From the NCBI RefSeq assembly GCF_026212465.1, contig NC_080060.1, forward strand, positions 1,926,635 to 1,990,634: 64,000 bases of DNA. Reading direction: 5' to 3'. Both the position numbers and the translations under genes were made by a program. Below the pieces are notes generated by a model that worked only from the letters and a program-made list of their open reading frames with translations, ran no database searches and was not told where the DNA came from. This document shows, piece after piece, positions 31,847 to 45,000 of this stretch; position 1 is the stretch's first letter, and each line of letters starts with the position of its first letter. Origin of the DNA: Amaranthus tricolor. Taxonomy: Eukaryota; Streptophyta; Magnoliopsida; Caryophyllales; Amaranthaceae.

Positions 31847-32060
31847 TAGTTGAAGAACTTGATTTGCTTGAAGGGTATTCCCAAAATTATGCACCAAAAT
31901 TTCAGAGAGATGGGTTTTGAGGTTTGAGAAAAACTAGAGGGAAATAGGGTGATAAACTTTTTTAGGGATTATATGATGTGTGGACTGCCCAAAAATTGAC
32001 TGAAAGGTTGCTTCTTTTTGTTCTTTTCTTGGAAGTTTGTATGAGAATTTATTTCAATGA
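31847..32060 (-). promoter_or_regulatory. ADF 5' leader and proximal promoter
   Basis: Upstream of the ATG on the minus strand is a CT-rich leader of about 100 bp. Before it, near 31968, is ATATAAT, a possible TATA box. These are positional inferences only. Confidence 0.35.
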
Positions 32061-35000
32061 ATTATTTGGAGATTGACACTGAAGACGTGTTTGTTTAAAA
32101 ATAGTTTATCAATAACAAAAAATTGATTTAATCCTTGAATTATAATAAAATAATTTAGGTTGGTTCATTAATAATAATACATTTTTCCAGAATTTTCTAG
32201 AAAAAAAAGTAAAATTATTTTTTTATAGAAAAAATTAGCTTTTTAGTTCATGTGCATCATTTGAAAGATTTTCCACATGGAATAATTAAATTAATTAATT
32301 GTTATATTTATTAAACTAAATTGAGTAAATTAATAAATTTCATTTAATCTTGATCAATATCTCTACCATTAAATTATCTTTGACTAATATTTATTTATAG
32401 TTAAATTGAGTAAATTAGAAAATTTATATACCGCATCATATATTCTTGACAATTTCTAAAATTCCAAATTTAATTTATACATATACTTTCAAAATTGAGT
32501 AATTTACTACATAATATCTTAGGCTTTATTTTTTCAATTAATATATATATTTATATATGTCGATGCTAAAAAATTCGTGCATTGTACGGGATTCTATACT
32601 TCTAATGTAATAAAAGAAAAAGAGGTTAAGAAAAAATTAAATAATTTTTTATGAACTATTCTAAGGCAAAAGTATATTATTTTAATATACATTCAACTAT
32701 TATAAATTTAAAATTTGAGTAGGTTTTATGGAAGGAAAAGAAAAGCAATTAGTATTATGAATACTCCAATAGTAGTGAAAGTTGGCGAAGTTGGATGGAA
32801 AAGAACATTGGTAAATTGGGATAGCTTTTCCTTCTTGAGTTGCACAAAGCATATTGTTAATGGACTACGACTTTAAATATTCTTTTTTCAAAAAATAAAA
32901 TACTCCTATTCTTCCTCATTTTTTCTTATCCAATTTTTGATATAAAACAAGTATTCAATAACCCAATGTGACATTTGTTTCAAACTATTTACCTTTTTAT
33001 TTTATACAAGTATTGTATTTATTTCTAATTTTATGATTATGGGTCAAGCCTGTATAATAAACATTAAGTTGGCAGATTCAGTTTCACTCACTCATTTTTA
33101 TTGCAAGAACCAATCATCCTGATGATCAATCTCGAGCGGAGAGACTCTTAGATCATATCTTCCTTTATGAGTTTGGATTAATATCTTTTTTCCCTCCTCA
33201 AATCCTGATCACATAGGAATACACTGGATTGATAATGATTATGATTTTAACACTAAGCTAACAAGTAACAACATAATCCTTGACTATATAATAATGATAA
33301 TAATTTCTTTAAAAGATGAAAATCTAAGACAAAATTAATACAAGTGTTATTAGAACCGCATAAAGTATGTACTATTATGAAAAATAATTCATTATAATAG
33401 ATTTTTAAGAAAAGGACGGTGCGTAAGAAGAACGCTTCTATATTGAACATGTCATGGCCACAAGATCAGCAAAAGCTGGTCTTATATGTTGCTGATATGC
33501 ATTTGCTACTTGTTGCAACCCAACAAAGGAATAGAGATCAACCTCCCCCACCATCCTTTACGACTTTCTTTTTTTTTTTTTTTAATCTTTTCTTTTTTTA
33601 TACTCACTCTGTCTTTATTAAAATAGTATTATTTGACTCTAAAAGCTCTTATATGACCGTGTCAATTCAATGGAACACAGGAAGTATCATGTTTCAATTC
33701 ACTAATAGTTGAGTCAAAAGAGATCTTATTTGATAGTAAGGACGAATTCAAGACATTAGTATACAACAGTAAGGACGAATATAAGAACTTAGTATAGGTA
33801 ATGAATAGTGTGTTCCTCTTATACACATATTCGACCTGGATACGCTTTCAAGTGTTCGATTTGGCTCTTTTATGAACAAATTTCGATATTGTGAATCGAA
33901 ATTGAAATGTTCAAGTGTTTTGAATCAGAATTAAAGTGATTAAGTGGCATATTAATATCTGAGCGCTAAAGATCTAACACGGGTATTCTGTATATGAGAT
34001 TAAATGATGAGTCTGAATAATATAAGTGTGCAATCGAGAAGCTTTTGGATTTGGGGATTATGATGGCTTTACTCTCTTGTGGTCACCTATTGCAACATTG
34101 TTTAGGCAATTGGGGATTATATAAAATTCATATGAGAAGGAGAAGTGTGTGGCCTTGGTTCACATTTGCTAAAAAAATTAGTGTGTTGTGGTTTAGGCAA
34201 GCTTTTAACACTAGTTTTGAAAAGCACACTTTGAATGAGCAATGGCTTAACCATCTTAATAAGACTAGGCAAGTGGACCCCTTAAGAATTTATTTTAAAT
34301 CACCTTATAAAGCCTAAGTCAAGCAACAAAGAGCGTCATAGAGTACCTTTTAGTCTTAATCATATAAAAATCTATTTAATTCGAGCCAAATACCTAAAGC
34401 CTATTTTATGAAAACGCTTAGCAACTTACTATATCTCCTCCAAAAAGTATCTTGCAACTTTTGATTCTATGACAACCATTGTTCTTGAAATAACAATTTT
34501 GATAGCTAACCACTAATACTCTAATAGCTACTCATTTACCAATAATAGCTACTTATACAGCTAACAACTACTCTCACTACTAAAAGATACTTTCACTAGT
34601 CACAACCGCTTTTATCGAACACATCATTTATGATATTTGAAACTTGAAATAGAAAAGTAGATTGTTAAAGTATATAACACATTCTGGTGCCTCAACCATC
34701 AACTTAAGTTTTTAGTTGAGTTGGTTTTTTATATCGTATTCATTTTTCACACCATGTATGAGGAGGACTTGTACTCCATCCACACTTCTAGCCCATAGAA
34801 CTCTCGTATAAGGGAACGTGTTAGAGTATATATAATCAACCAGCATTTTAAGTTTTTAATTGAATTTGTTACTTGATGTAGATTATTGAAAACTGGACCG
34901 ATTATGTCATCCCAAAGCTTGTGGATGTTCATTCTACTTTGAACACTTTGGAATTTGGAATATCCGTAATACATGGAGTTTCAAAATGTTGTTACTTCAG

Positions 35001-37660
35001 AGAACGGCCCAAGTATGTTTGGATTGGACTAACAATTTCAGTTACAAATTATTGGGCTTTTCAATTCAAACTTCAACAGTTTAAGATATTTTGTGATTCT
35101 TTGATTAGAAGACTTTAAAATATAATTTATAAGCTAATAATTGTATTAGTTGAACTATTCAACTCATATATAAAAACTTTCTTATGATGAAACCGTCTAA
35201 CACAAGAATTTGTTTCTTTGATTTCCAACAATTTTGTCCAACATCAACGGGTCAAATTTTATAATTCTTTGATATTAAATTAATTATAATGAGCGAATAT
35301 AAATTGACTCATTTAATTTTTTTTACTCCTTATAATTTATATGAACTTACAGAAATTTATTTTTATCAATAGTCAATCAAAACCAACATCTTTATTACTA
35401 TCACTTGAGAGCGATCAAGGCCTCTATATTCTAAGTATATAACAATCATTCCATTAAAATAATACTATCTGAATTCATCTTGAGGCTCATTAATGCAAAC
35501 ATGTTTTTAGTTTCTCATTCCTTAAATCTAATCTGATCTAATTTAATATTTAATATTTATTATTGCTATGTTGATTGTGATTGTATGTATAGCCAATTAA
35601 TAATAATAAATTTGAGTGGGATTAAGGTTAAATCAAATAATTTATAATTTTTTCATGTTGCTAATAATACAAACTCTAACAATATAACAAAAATATTTCA
35701 TCTTTATAATATACCATTAAGTTAGCATGTCGTGTTACGTGCGATCTCATTCAAAAGTAAGTTTATGTTGACTTACTACTTAAAAAAGACGATCTAAATT
35801 TTTTAAATTTATAACCAAGAGAAGTAAAAATAGACGATTAAGAACCTAAACTTAACAAGTCTAGAATGTAATCGCCTGATTACAAAGCGAGTTTACACAA
35901 TTAATTATTTTTTTTAATTGATCACTTTAAAATTATAAGTAATTATTATAACTTATTAGTGATATTGTATATACTCAAAGACTATAAAAAGTGATCATTT
36001 TGAGATTAAAAATTACTTAAGACTGTAAAAGTGATAACTTTAAACTGTAAGTGATTACTATAAAATTATAAGTATATATTAGATCAGCTCAATAAAAATA
36101 ATGTGACAGTGAAATCAACTTTTTTAAAAATTTGCAAAGATAAAAAAGGGTATTTATTTAAAGTCCATGTATTGGACATTAAACCTTGTTGTGCTCAGGG
36201 ATATATAATGGCACCAGTTTGGTACAATGAATGTATTTAGATTTTTTTAGATAAGAATAAAATCAAAATTCTACAGCCAGCTTGAAAAACGACTGAAAAT
36301 ACTTAGCCAATTTTAAATTATTTAATTTATCAAGGTCAAGGACAAAAATTCAAAATTAACAACTTTAAATTGGTGTTTTTTGACTGTGATTTCCGTATTT
36401 CTACATCATTGAGCTACAATTAAATATTGGTAAGACAAAATACTTATGAGCTCGGGAATAATATTTGAACATTCAACATCGCTAAACGATGGTGAGAATT
36501 GAAAAACAGTATTATATGTTTTTTTTTAAGGTTATATAATATATGTTTAATATCAAATAAAATTAGACACGTTTATTGAAAACATGATGATTTTAAAAAC
36601 TAATAATTAAAAATTATGAATACAAGTAAAAAATCAGGGTAGTTAAATATGCCATAAAAAAGCTTCAAATACAAATAAAAAATTCTTGAATAAAATATGG
36701 TGGGGTTTTAGAAATAATTATTATAATTTATATGAGTTTATTTTCAATAAATGAGCAATATATAATATTATTAATGTTAATTTTTCTTCCATTTAAAGTT
36801 TTTTATTCACGTTATTTGTATAACATCCAATTTCTACATATAAATAATAATGAATTATCATAAATTGTTTAAAGTAATAATTAAACCAAATGCACTCAAA
36901 GTATTACTCTATTATTTTCGTTCTGATAAGTGCGTGATTGATGTTCAATACTTTAGTTGATAAACTTCACCCAAATTATGAATTAAGATGAATACTAAAC
37001 TTTTATTTAATTTACAAAGTGAAATTTCATGGGTTTTACATGATTTAAAATTATACATGAAAAATATAAATATAAATAAATGATGATGATGATAAGCTGA
37101 GGCAACTTCAATTGACTATTTGGATTCAATTGTTGTGCTCTTTACAAACTCATTAAAGTTACAAATTTGACGTAACTCCTATTGAATAGTGGGAAAGTCA
37201 AGTAAAGTTCAAGCTATGCCATTAATTTGTTCTTTATTTGACAATCGAATAATAAGTGAATTTTAGAAAGTAAAGATATTTTAATATAGAAAATTAAATT
37301 TTGTCTTAATTAAAACAATAAATACTGCTCTTATCAAGTAAGATTTTGAATTTTATTCTCATATATTCATTTTTTATTTCGGCCTACTATCATATAATAA
37401 AAAAAGATATAATATAGCTTCTATGTTTACATAGCATAAGTTTGCATGAAGTTAAATTTTGGTGTTTTGTGTGTTTAACAAAATAATTGAAAATTACATA
37501 ATTTTAGATTTTCAAAAAAGGCTAAGATCCTATATCTTATAGGAAGTCACTTTCCATAGACATCTCTTAGTAATTTACAATGCCTAGGAAACAAACAATT
37601 TTTTGGCGTTAAACATCTAAATTTAGTAAATTATTATAGAAATTTAACAACCAAACATTA
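32061..37660. other. AT-rich intergenic region, no supported gene
   Basis: Two short open frames (33419-33712 and 34045-34317) show no known domain. The 35890-36120 part carries AGTGATCACTTT-type repeats seen elsewhere in the window. An end of the CACAAATTCTT family is near 35200. Confidence 0.5.
35890..36120. repeat. Dispersed AT-rich repeat with ATTGATCACTTTAAAATTATAAG units
   Basis: Several degenerate copies of a unit around TGATCACTTT and AAATTATAAGT occur head to tail. Related stretches lie at about 21390-21505, 39380-39610, 43130-43255 and 55165-55285. Several end in AATAAAAATAATTTCATTATGAGACCGT or similar, suggesting one MITE family. Confidence 0.5.
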
Positions 37661-38022
37661 AGGTGTGTTTAAATTGGATGTAAATATTTAAAGTTAAAGT
37701 AAGAAAATAAAATTGATAAATGAGAAATTAGTTAAATTTAATTGTTGTAGAGGTGAAAGAATGTTTGCAAAATAATGAAAAATGAAAGGAGTTTTTAATT
37801 TTGTGAGGTAAATATTTATCCTGGGGGAGGAGGGAGAATGTATTACCTCCACTCCATAATAGGGAAAATTATCTTTTTTTTCCTTCATTATTTTTATTTC
37901 ATCTTCATTTTACATTCTTCACAACTATTTCAACTTATTCAAATGCATCTCTATTTGCTTTCATTTCATTAATTTGACTTAATTTTCCTCCTTAAATATT
38001 TACGCCTAATCCAAACATGTCC
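37661..38022. mobile_element. MITE-like inverted-repeat element
   Basis: The left end, GTTTAAATTGGATGTAAATA, is mirrored at the right by TATTTACGCCTAATCCAAAC. The interior is non-coding. The superfamily is not assigned, and the boundaries are approximate. Confidence 0.5.
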
Positions 38023-38485
38023 TCCATAAAAAATTACTTCTTACATCAATCAAATAATCTTCCATTTGCATGTAAAAATTTAAGTTTAGAAATATTAAGC
38101 AAAAAAGTATATTTAAAAGTTAAATTTAGTAAATTATTAGAAACTTGACGAAAAAAAAATAAATTCCATTAAATAAAAAGTTACTTCTTACATCAACCAT
38201 AAACTACTTTTTTTGTCCCTAACTTTCCTACTTGTATTTGACAACTCTTTTCTAGTATTTATTTGACTTAATTATACTTTCAAATGTGATAATGAGGAAG
38301 ATATATTAGATGAATTAAACGCAGAATGCTACTCTTTTAAAAAAAAAAAAAATACATATGTAATGTAATGCTACTTTATTATATATGCTACCTTGTGAAT
38401 TGCGATAAGGTGGAAATCCCTAAGTAGTTAGTATCATTTTATATGCGTATATCTTTTTTTAATATTTACTCCTATATAAGGTTAA

Positions 38486-38751
38486 CGCAAATTCTTATGA
38501 GAGACGGTGTCTTTAAGAGAAAATTTCTAATTGGGTTAGCCTATAGTATATTTTTAAAAATTTTATTAGTAGTTATTAAAAATAATGTAAGTAGACATTT
38601 AAAATATTGACAGTAGGTATTAAGGATGCGATAAGTAAGCATTAAAGATAATGTAAGCAGTTATTAAGAATACGGTAAGTAAGCATTATTTCTTAATGAA
38701 TTGGGTTTGAAATACGTCTCTCAAAGAGATGATCTTTCAAGAGACTAGTTG
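38486..38751. mobile_element. Mutator-like MITE with internal 22-bp repeats (copy 2, inverted)
   Basis: Read on the minus strand this matches 2480-2740 almost throughout. It has the same CAACTAGTCTCTTG start, the same AAACCCAATTCATTAA block, the same TTAATGCTTACTTA-type 22-24-bp units, and the same CACAAATTC-like end. The flanks TAAGGTTAA (38477-38485) and TAAAATTAA (38752-38760) agree at 7 of 9 bases, a decayed target duplication. Confidence 0.7.
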
Positions 38752-39379
38752 TAAAATTAATAGCAATTTGCCAAAAAATAATAACTCAAAATGCTGTAAG
38801 TGTTAAAATTCTATTATTAAAAAAAAAACGTAATAACTTGGAGATAATCAAATTTAGTATGTCCCCATGGACTTGAAAAGGTCAATCTATTCAAATTTGT
38901 ATTTGAAAATTAAACAATTACTCCTTCTTACATTTAATTTGTATCATTTGTTAATTTGGATTGTTAAATTCATATTACATCATTTTTATATGTTGGATAT
39001 TGATACACCACTTTCTTTAATCTCATTTTAATCTTTTTCTTTATTTACCATCAAACTCTGACTTGAATATTAAAAAAATAAAAATCAGTGTTTATATCGA
39101 CATAAATTTCTACATAATTTAAATTTATTTGAAAAATAAATTAAAGTCAAATTTAGTTACAAGGACAGATGAATAATGAATCGACGGGTTTGTTAAAAAA
39201 ATTAGGTTGTGGGCTGGGCGGGGCTTGAGGCCCTCACCTCAATCGTACAATTGTATTTGTAATGTAAAAAAGAATATACTGCTCCTTGTTAATAAAACCT
39301 ATTCTAAATGATTATTTTTATACCAATAATGTGCAATTATTATAGAAGAATATGATGCTTTTTTAAAAGAGAAATTATC

Positions 39380-39610
39380 AAATGAGATGGTCTTACAGTG
39401 AAACTAATTCCGGTCCAATATATATTTATAATCTCAAATTGGTTACATATAATCTTAAAATGATCACTTACATTCTTAAAATGTTATAGAAGTCTTCAAG
39501 TAATTACTTATAAACTAAGTGATCACTTAATATTTAAAGTGATCAATTAGAAAAATAAACTGATTATATGGGTTCATTGCATGATGACATGTTCTCATAT
39601 ATATAAAACT
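39380..39610. repeat. Dispersed AT-rich repeat (AGTGATCACTT family)
   Basis: It starts with AAATGAGATGGTCTTACAGTG, contains AAATGATCACTTACATTC, AAGTGATCACTT and AAAGTGATCAATTAG units, and ends near a TGACATGTTCTCATAT. The arrangement (GAGA..GTCT at both ends) suggests a decayed MITE. Confidence 0.45.
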
Positions 39611-40403
39611 AGTTGTATAAGAAAACTATAATATACAAATAGGAACTATATTTCCTGTTTGTCATCCATTGTTTTTTTTTTTGTACAGATATAACTCATC
39701 AAAAATTCAAATCTTAATCTTCCTTCCTTGGCTCAAAATCACATAGTAATATGTAATATAGAAATATGATCACGAATCATGATTATTGACAATCTCTTAT
39801 GATTTTGTCTTCAACCTTTTGCTTCTAACAGAAATCAATTAATTAAATTTAAAATTATTTTAATCATTTTTATTTTTAATGTTTTTTTGATGTTGGACAG
39901 TGTAGTATTGATTATATATAACCTTTTCTAATTCTAAGCCGAGAAAAGAGGAGAGTTGGGTGATAATTAAAAAAATCTTATTAAAGAAAAGTGATATTTA
40001 TTTAATTGATACAAAATATGATTTTATATTGATTGTTCAAAATAGTTGCTACACTTAATTGTAACTACTATTTATCAATCAATGTTAATTTACTTCTTAT
40101 TCTTTATACAATAAGAAAAATAATAATTTTATGTGATCTTGTTTAATTATCCGTAATGTATACTTTTATAAAATCAACATTTTCATACTCAATAAATACA
40201 TTAGGATAAAATGAATAGATCGGATAGTATGAAAATAAGAAGTTTAGGAAATAATTTGAACCAGAGTAAATATAACATTATTTCATAGAAGTAATTTTAA
40301 AACACTATTAAATCAAATAAGTAGAGGGGTTTTGTCTCATTTAAAGAGTAAGTATCATTTAAAATCAATAGCGTCAAGTTATATTATTAATGAGATAATA
40401 ATA

Positions 40404-40619
40404 GGGTGTTTGGCAAACAACTAACAACTGATAATTAGTAGCTAATTTGACTAGTTGATTTCATCTGGTTTGACCCGCTGATTTTAAGCCGATGTTGTAA
40501 GAAGTTTGTTCAAAAGCAACATTTATAACAATAAATTGTTTCAAGCAGTTAATTTACCAAACACTAGCATCATCTGACTCACAATTTATGCCAAAATAAG
40601 TTATAATTTGCCAAACACC
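40404..40619. mobile_element. MITE with GGTGTTTGGCAAA inverted termini
   Basis: GGTGTTTGGCAAA on the left is mirrored by TTTGCCAAACACC on the right, about 215 bp apart. The interior is non-coding. The flanks (TAATAATA-like and TCAATATA) could be a decayed 8-bp duplication, which would suggest hAT, but this is weak. Confidence 0.6.
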
Positions 40620-41020
40620 TCAATATAAAATTCTCTCATCGATGTGTGTATCCTTTATCCCTTTGCGATAACTACTGATAGTGACATATTATAAGAGAAA
40701 ATATTTCTATCAGTAACAATCTCAAAATGACATAGAAGTATTATTTATTATATAATTTATGTAATTTAATATTATTTTTCTTTGGAAACATAAGTTTTTG
40801 ATTATACTTTATTATTTTACCATTTATTTTTTCTTGAAAAGGTAAAATTATTATATAAAATATTAATTATTTTCCAATTTCTATATTAGATTTACTTAAA
40901 AATTTAAAAATATTGATAACAAAAAAATTTTGTTAATTTTTATATAGAAACCTAAATGCTCCGAATATCATATACCCATTATTTATTAACTAAATAGTAC
41001 CATTTTCTCAACACTCAAAT

Positions 41021-41043
41021 GGTCAAGACTCAAGACTATATAA
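41021..41043 (+). promoter_or_regulatory. W-box-like GGTCAA and TATA box of the MYB gene
   Basis: GGTCAA at 41021-41026 reads TTGACC on the minus strand, a WRKY-type W-box core. TATATAA follows at 41037-41043, with a second TATATAAA at 41047. They sit about 160 bp before the ATG. Function is inferred from position. Confidence 0.45.
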
Positions 41044-41203
41044 GTATATATAAATCTACAACTAAAACCAATCTCCAGTGCATTTTGAAACTACAAGCGT
41101 GCATAACTTTCAGAGAGCAACCCAGAAAATATTTCTCTCTTTCAATTTCCTCTCAAAAAACATAAAAAAAACTAAAAAAAAAAAAGAGAAGAGGAGAGAG
41201 AAA

Positions 41204-44200
41204 ATGGGAAGAGCTCCATGTTGTGAGAAGATGGGATTGAAGAAAGGTCCATGGACTCCTGAAGAAGATCAAATCTTAATTAATTACATTCGCCTTAATG
41301 GTCATAATAATTGGCGTGCACTTCCTAAACTTGCCGGTAATTAATCTTACTTTTTAATTACTCTCTAATTATCTTTATTTTATCAATTTATTTACATTAA
41401 TTTCTTGATCAATATATATGTATATTGTTATTTACTTTATTTGATTTGATTATTTTTTTGAAAAATAAAATTCGGGTATGGATAATCTTTTACGGGTAAT
41501 TAAAAGGGGACGGGAAATTGATCCTTCAGATAATTAAAATCGAACTTTTATTTATCAAGTTTTAAATGTTTTATTAATGAAAAAATACTAACATTTTTTA
41601 AAATTTGATTGATTTTAGGTTTGTTAAGGTGTGGGAAGAGTTGCAGGCTTAGATGGACAAATTACTTGAGACCTGATATTAAAAGAGGCAATTTTACCCA
41701 AGATGAAGAAGAAACTATTATCAAATTGCATGAAATGCTTGGAAATAGGTAAACTATTTCATCAATTTTTTTATTATTTAATATTTTTATTAATTATTTT
41801 ATAATTTTATAAGCCAAATTGGTAGTCTTTATGTATTAAATTTTTTGGTCATAATGGCTCCAAATTTTTTACTTAATTAAATTAAATGTAGATTAAAACT
41901 TGGCTAGCATTTAAATTTTCAATAAACGTATACTTTTAATTAGAAAATAACGCAGAGATCAATCTGAACTTAATTTCAAGTATCACTTTTTAAAATAAGT
42001 TATAGGTTTAAATCTCATTTTGATCACTTCTGCCCTCAGCCTACCATATATTACCTTCGTTCCAATATACTTAATTGCTACTGATAATAAGATTTTTTTT
42101 TTATAAAATGTCACAATCAAGTGCAGTATTTAAAAAATTAGTGAATAACGTAATTAGTAGATCTAAATTAATGAAAGCTACTTTATTGTTACGTCCCTTT
42201 TTTTTTTAGCCATTTTCCATAGTCAATATTGGTATGCGCCACATAGTCAATAATTCAATATATTACATTTTACTATTGAAAGTTGAAACCAATTGACTTG
42301 CACTAAAAACAACGATAATTAATAAATAGTCATTAGTACTAAAACATGACTAATTCTAGTTTGCGTTCAACCAAAATGATTTTTTAAACTTAAAATAAAT
42401 TAACTTTTCATTTAATTTGTAACATTTAACTTACCAATTGGGTAATAATTTACATAATCCTTGGGGGTGGTATTTAAGAAGTTAAAAATATAAATATACA
42501 CAAAAAAAATGAGTATTAAATATATCATTATTTATGTAATTTACATTGAAATTATAATTATAAGTGAAAAACGAGTCGAAACTATAATATTAGCAATACA
42601 ATTTTAAGAAATAAATTTAATGCTTATTTACAACCCTAAAAGCTATATATATTATTTTTGAGTTTGTCACTTTTGCAAATGCAAATTACATACATGTACA
42701 TGTTAGTACTTCCCTGGTGAAATTCATTAATATATATTTTTTTTGAGAAAATATTATATGAAACCATCTCATTATAAGACGGATTCATATAAAAAACTTA
42801 TTAATAAAACATTTAAAAAATAATGAAAACTGAATTTCCATTTATCAAATCCTAATTTTTTTTTAAATGATTAGAGGTGACTCAATTAAAATAATTTTTT
42901 TAAAATAATTAGGGGTGACTCAGTTAAAATCGACTTTAATTCTTGATGATGTATATACGGATATACCCCTCACCTCATGATTCACGAGCGGTGGGCCTTA
43001 CACGAAATTTGTCGCATGCTTAATGCCTATATAAACACTAAAACTGTACTACTTAAATTATTTGGGGTGCTTACAAGATTCCTGAAAGGGCTCCTATTCC
43101 TAAAAAGTTTGTTTTAATTCCGTTTTATATATAGTTAGTCTAAATTTATAATTGATTATTTTAAAATTATCAGTATTCATCTTAACGTTCTAAATGTACA
43201 TAAACTAATTCAATAAAAATAATTTCATTATGAGACCGTTTTATTTAAAAATTTATGGTTTTTTATAAAAAATAAAATTTTATTATAAAAAAACTGTTAC
43301 AAACCTAAGGGAAGGAAGACACGTCATCTAAACTGAGCTCCTTCCAAGCCTAAATGGAAAAATTAGATAATTATTTAATGTCAATTTTTTTGTAAATTGC
43401 AAAGTTAAAGTTTAATATTTAAATATAATAAATTAAAGTTTTAAGGCATCAAAATTTTATTCTTGTGCAAGATTTGATTGTTGTATAAAAAATTGGTGGG
43501 GACTAGGTAGTGATTTGTATGCAATCATGAATGAACACATTATCTAATTGGTACAATACAATACATGGCTGCTATGACCTGACCTAACCCATTTACTGTA
43601 ATGTTATATTTTATCTTATTTGAGTATTTCCTTTAAATGTCTATTTAATTTTACTACATTTATTAATATACGTTTTTAATTTACTATCTCAAATTATTTG
43701 AGTAAAAATTATAAAAAGTTAATATTAATAAAATTTATAATAAGACGAAGCAAATAACATTCCAATTGATTATATTTTAACTTATAGATTAAAAACAAAA
43801 CATATAATAAGAATTATTGATAAATAGTGATGATACTGATTATTATTTTAATATTTTAACGGTAATATATAAAATAATAATAAAGATGAATAATTGTTAA
43901 AATTTTTGTGTTGCAAGTATTTCATAATAGAGATAATATGTGTGATGATACTAATAATTAAGAAAATCTTTCAAAAATCATAGGTGGTCAGCAATTGCAT
44001 CAAGACTACCCGGAAGAACGGACAATGAGATTAAGAATGTGTGGCACACTCACTTAAAGAAAAGACTTGTTAAGCAAACCGAACCAGATCAAACTGTTTC
44101 CACCACCATTGCTCGAACCATCAAAAAGCGATCTCGTAAACCGAAATCCAAAGAAAAAAACATGGTTTCCAAGGTCATAAAATGTGAGCCAGTCTCCCCA

Positions 44201-44551
44201 CAACCATGTACAAGTACAAGTACAAGTTCTATTATTACTAGTACAAGTTCAGGTAATAACGCCAATTTCAGCAAGGAAAATGTGGGTTTGTCTAATGGTT
44301 ATATCGGCGATTTTCCGGAAATTAACGACGATTTTTGGATGGAAGTTTTATCCGTGGAAGACACTGCTATGTCAACAGATGATAATCTTCCTGGTGTTTC
44401 ACATTGCAATTTGAGCAACTCATCGGAAAATTTAATAACAGAGTCAGAGTCAAAGTCGGGATCAAAAGTTCATAGTGATGAAATGGACTTCTTTTGGTAT
44501 AATTTGTTAACAAGAAATGATGATTTACCTGAATTTTCTGAGATGATTTAG
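41204..44551 (+). CDS. R2R3-MYB transcription factor, MYB13/14/15-type (subgroup 2)
   Basis: Three exons (41204-41336, 41619-41748, 43984-44551; all GT-AG) encode 276 residues. It is a nuclear DNA-binding protein; relatives act in cold, drought and defence/phenylpropanoid responses. The R2 repeat has Trp at 17, 37 and 57 ([27 protein letters not shown]). R3 has Phe70, Trp89 and Trp108 ([20 protein letters not shown], then WHTHLKKRL). The N-terminus [17 protein letters not shown] and the acidic C-terminal motifs [10 protein letters not shown] and [13 protein letters not shown] are those of subgroup 2. Both introns split the repeats at the usual R2R3-MYB sites. The middle is Ser/Thr-rich. Intron 2 is 2.2 kb, long for this family, and holds MITE remnants. 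The open frame before the ATG starts with GTG and is not used. Confidence 0.95.
43130..43255. repeat. Dispersed AT-rich repeat in MYB intron 2
   Basis: It contains TTATAATTGATTATTTTAAA and ends in AATAATTTCATTATGAGACCG, matching the ends of the repeat at about 21390-21505. It is a decayed MITE of the GAGACCGT family. Confidence 0.45.
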
Positions 44552-44591
44552 TAAGGATACTAATGAACTAGTGTTAAAAACATATTTCATA

Positions 44592-44850
44592 CTCCCTCCA
44601 ATTCAGCACTAACGTCTCATTTGCTTTTTGGATACTATTCATCTCTTAATTTTAATTTATATTTTATTATTAATCTATAAGTTTAAATATAGTCATGTGG
44701 AATCTTGTTTGATTCGTCTCAATGCAAGAATTATTCATATCAACTTTCCATAATTTTTAATAATGTACAATTAGAGATATTAAGAATTGAATAAGTGCAT
44801 TGGATAGAGTACGTAAAATAAATGGGACATTAGTAGTGAATTGGAGGGAG
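44592..44850. mobile_element. Stowaway MITE downstream of the MYB gene
   Basis: The 259-bp element has inverted ends CTCCCTCCAATTCA / TGAATTGGAGGGAG with TA on both sides (44590-44591 and 44851-44852). That is the Tc1/mariner Stowaway signature. It lies 40 bp after the MYB stop codon and so probably within the MYB 3' untranslated region. Confidence 0.85.
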
Positions 44851-44874
44851 TAATATTCTAGGTAGTTAGGTTTT

Positions 44875-45000
44875 CACAAATTGTTATATGAGACGATTTC
44901 ATCAAAAAATGTGCTTCATATATAGATTAAATAGTCAATTTCATACATAATTTTAGAATTTAAAATCATTTTATTAAGAAATGATCTCTTATAAAAGTAC
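44875..45000. repeat. CACAAATTGTT...GAGACGA family fragment
   Basis: CACAAATTGTTATATGAGAC is the TIR of the 2480-2740/13481-13621 Mutator-like family. A decayed opposite end (GATCTCTTATAAAAG) lies near 44980-45000. No target duplication is clear. Confidence 0.45.

Noticed and set aside
33419..33712. 97-codon open frame
   Set aside because: Half of it is a poly-T tract giving poly-Phe; no family resemblance.
34045..34317. 90-codon open frame
   Set aside because: No recognisable domain, no splice or promoter context, and length within chance expectation for 64 kb.
41078..41203. Open in-frame extension before the MYB ATG
   Set aside because: It begins with GTG, not ATG, and its Lys-rich translation comes from the A-rich leader. 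MGRAPCC is the canonical N-terminus.
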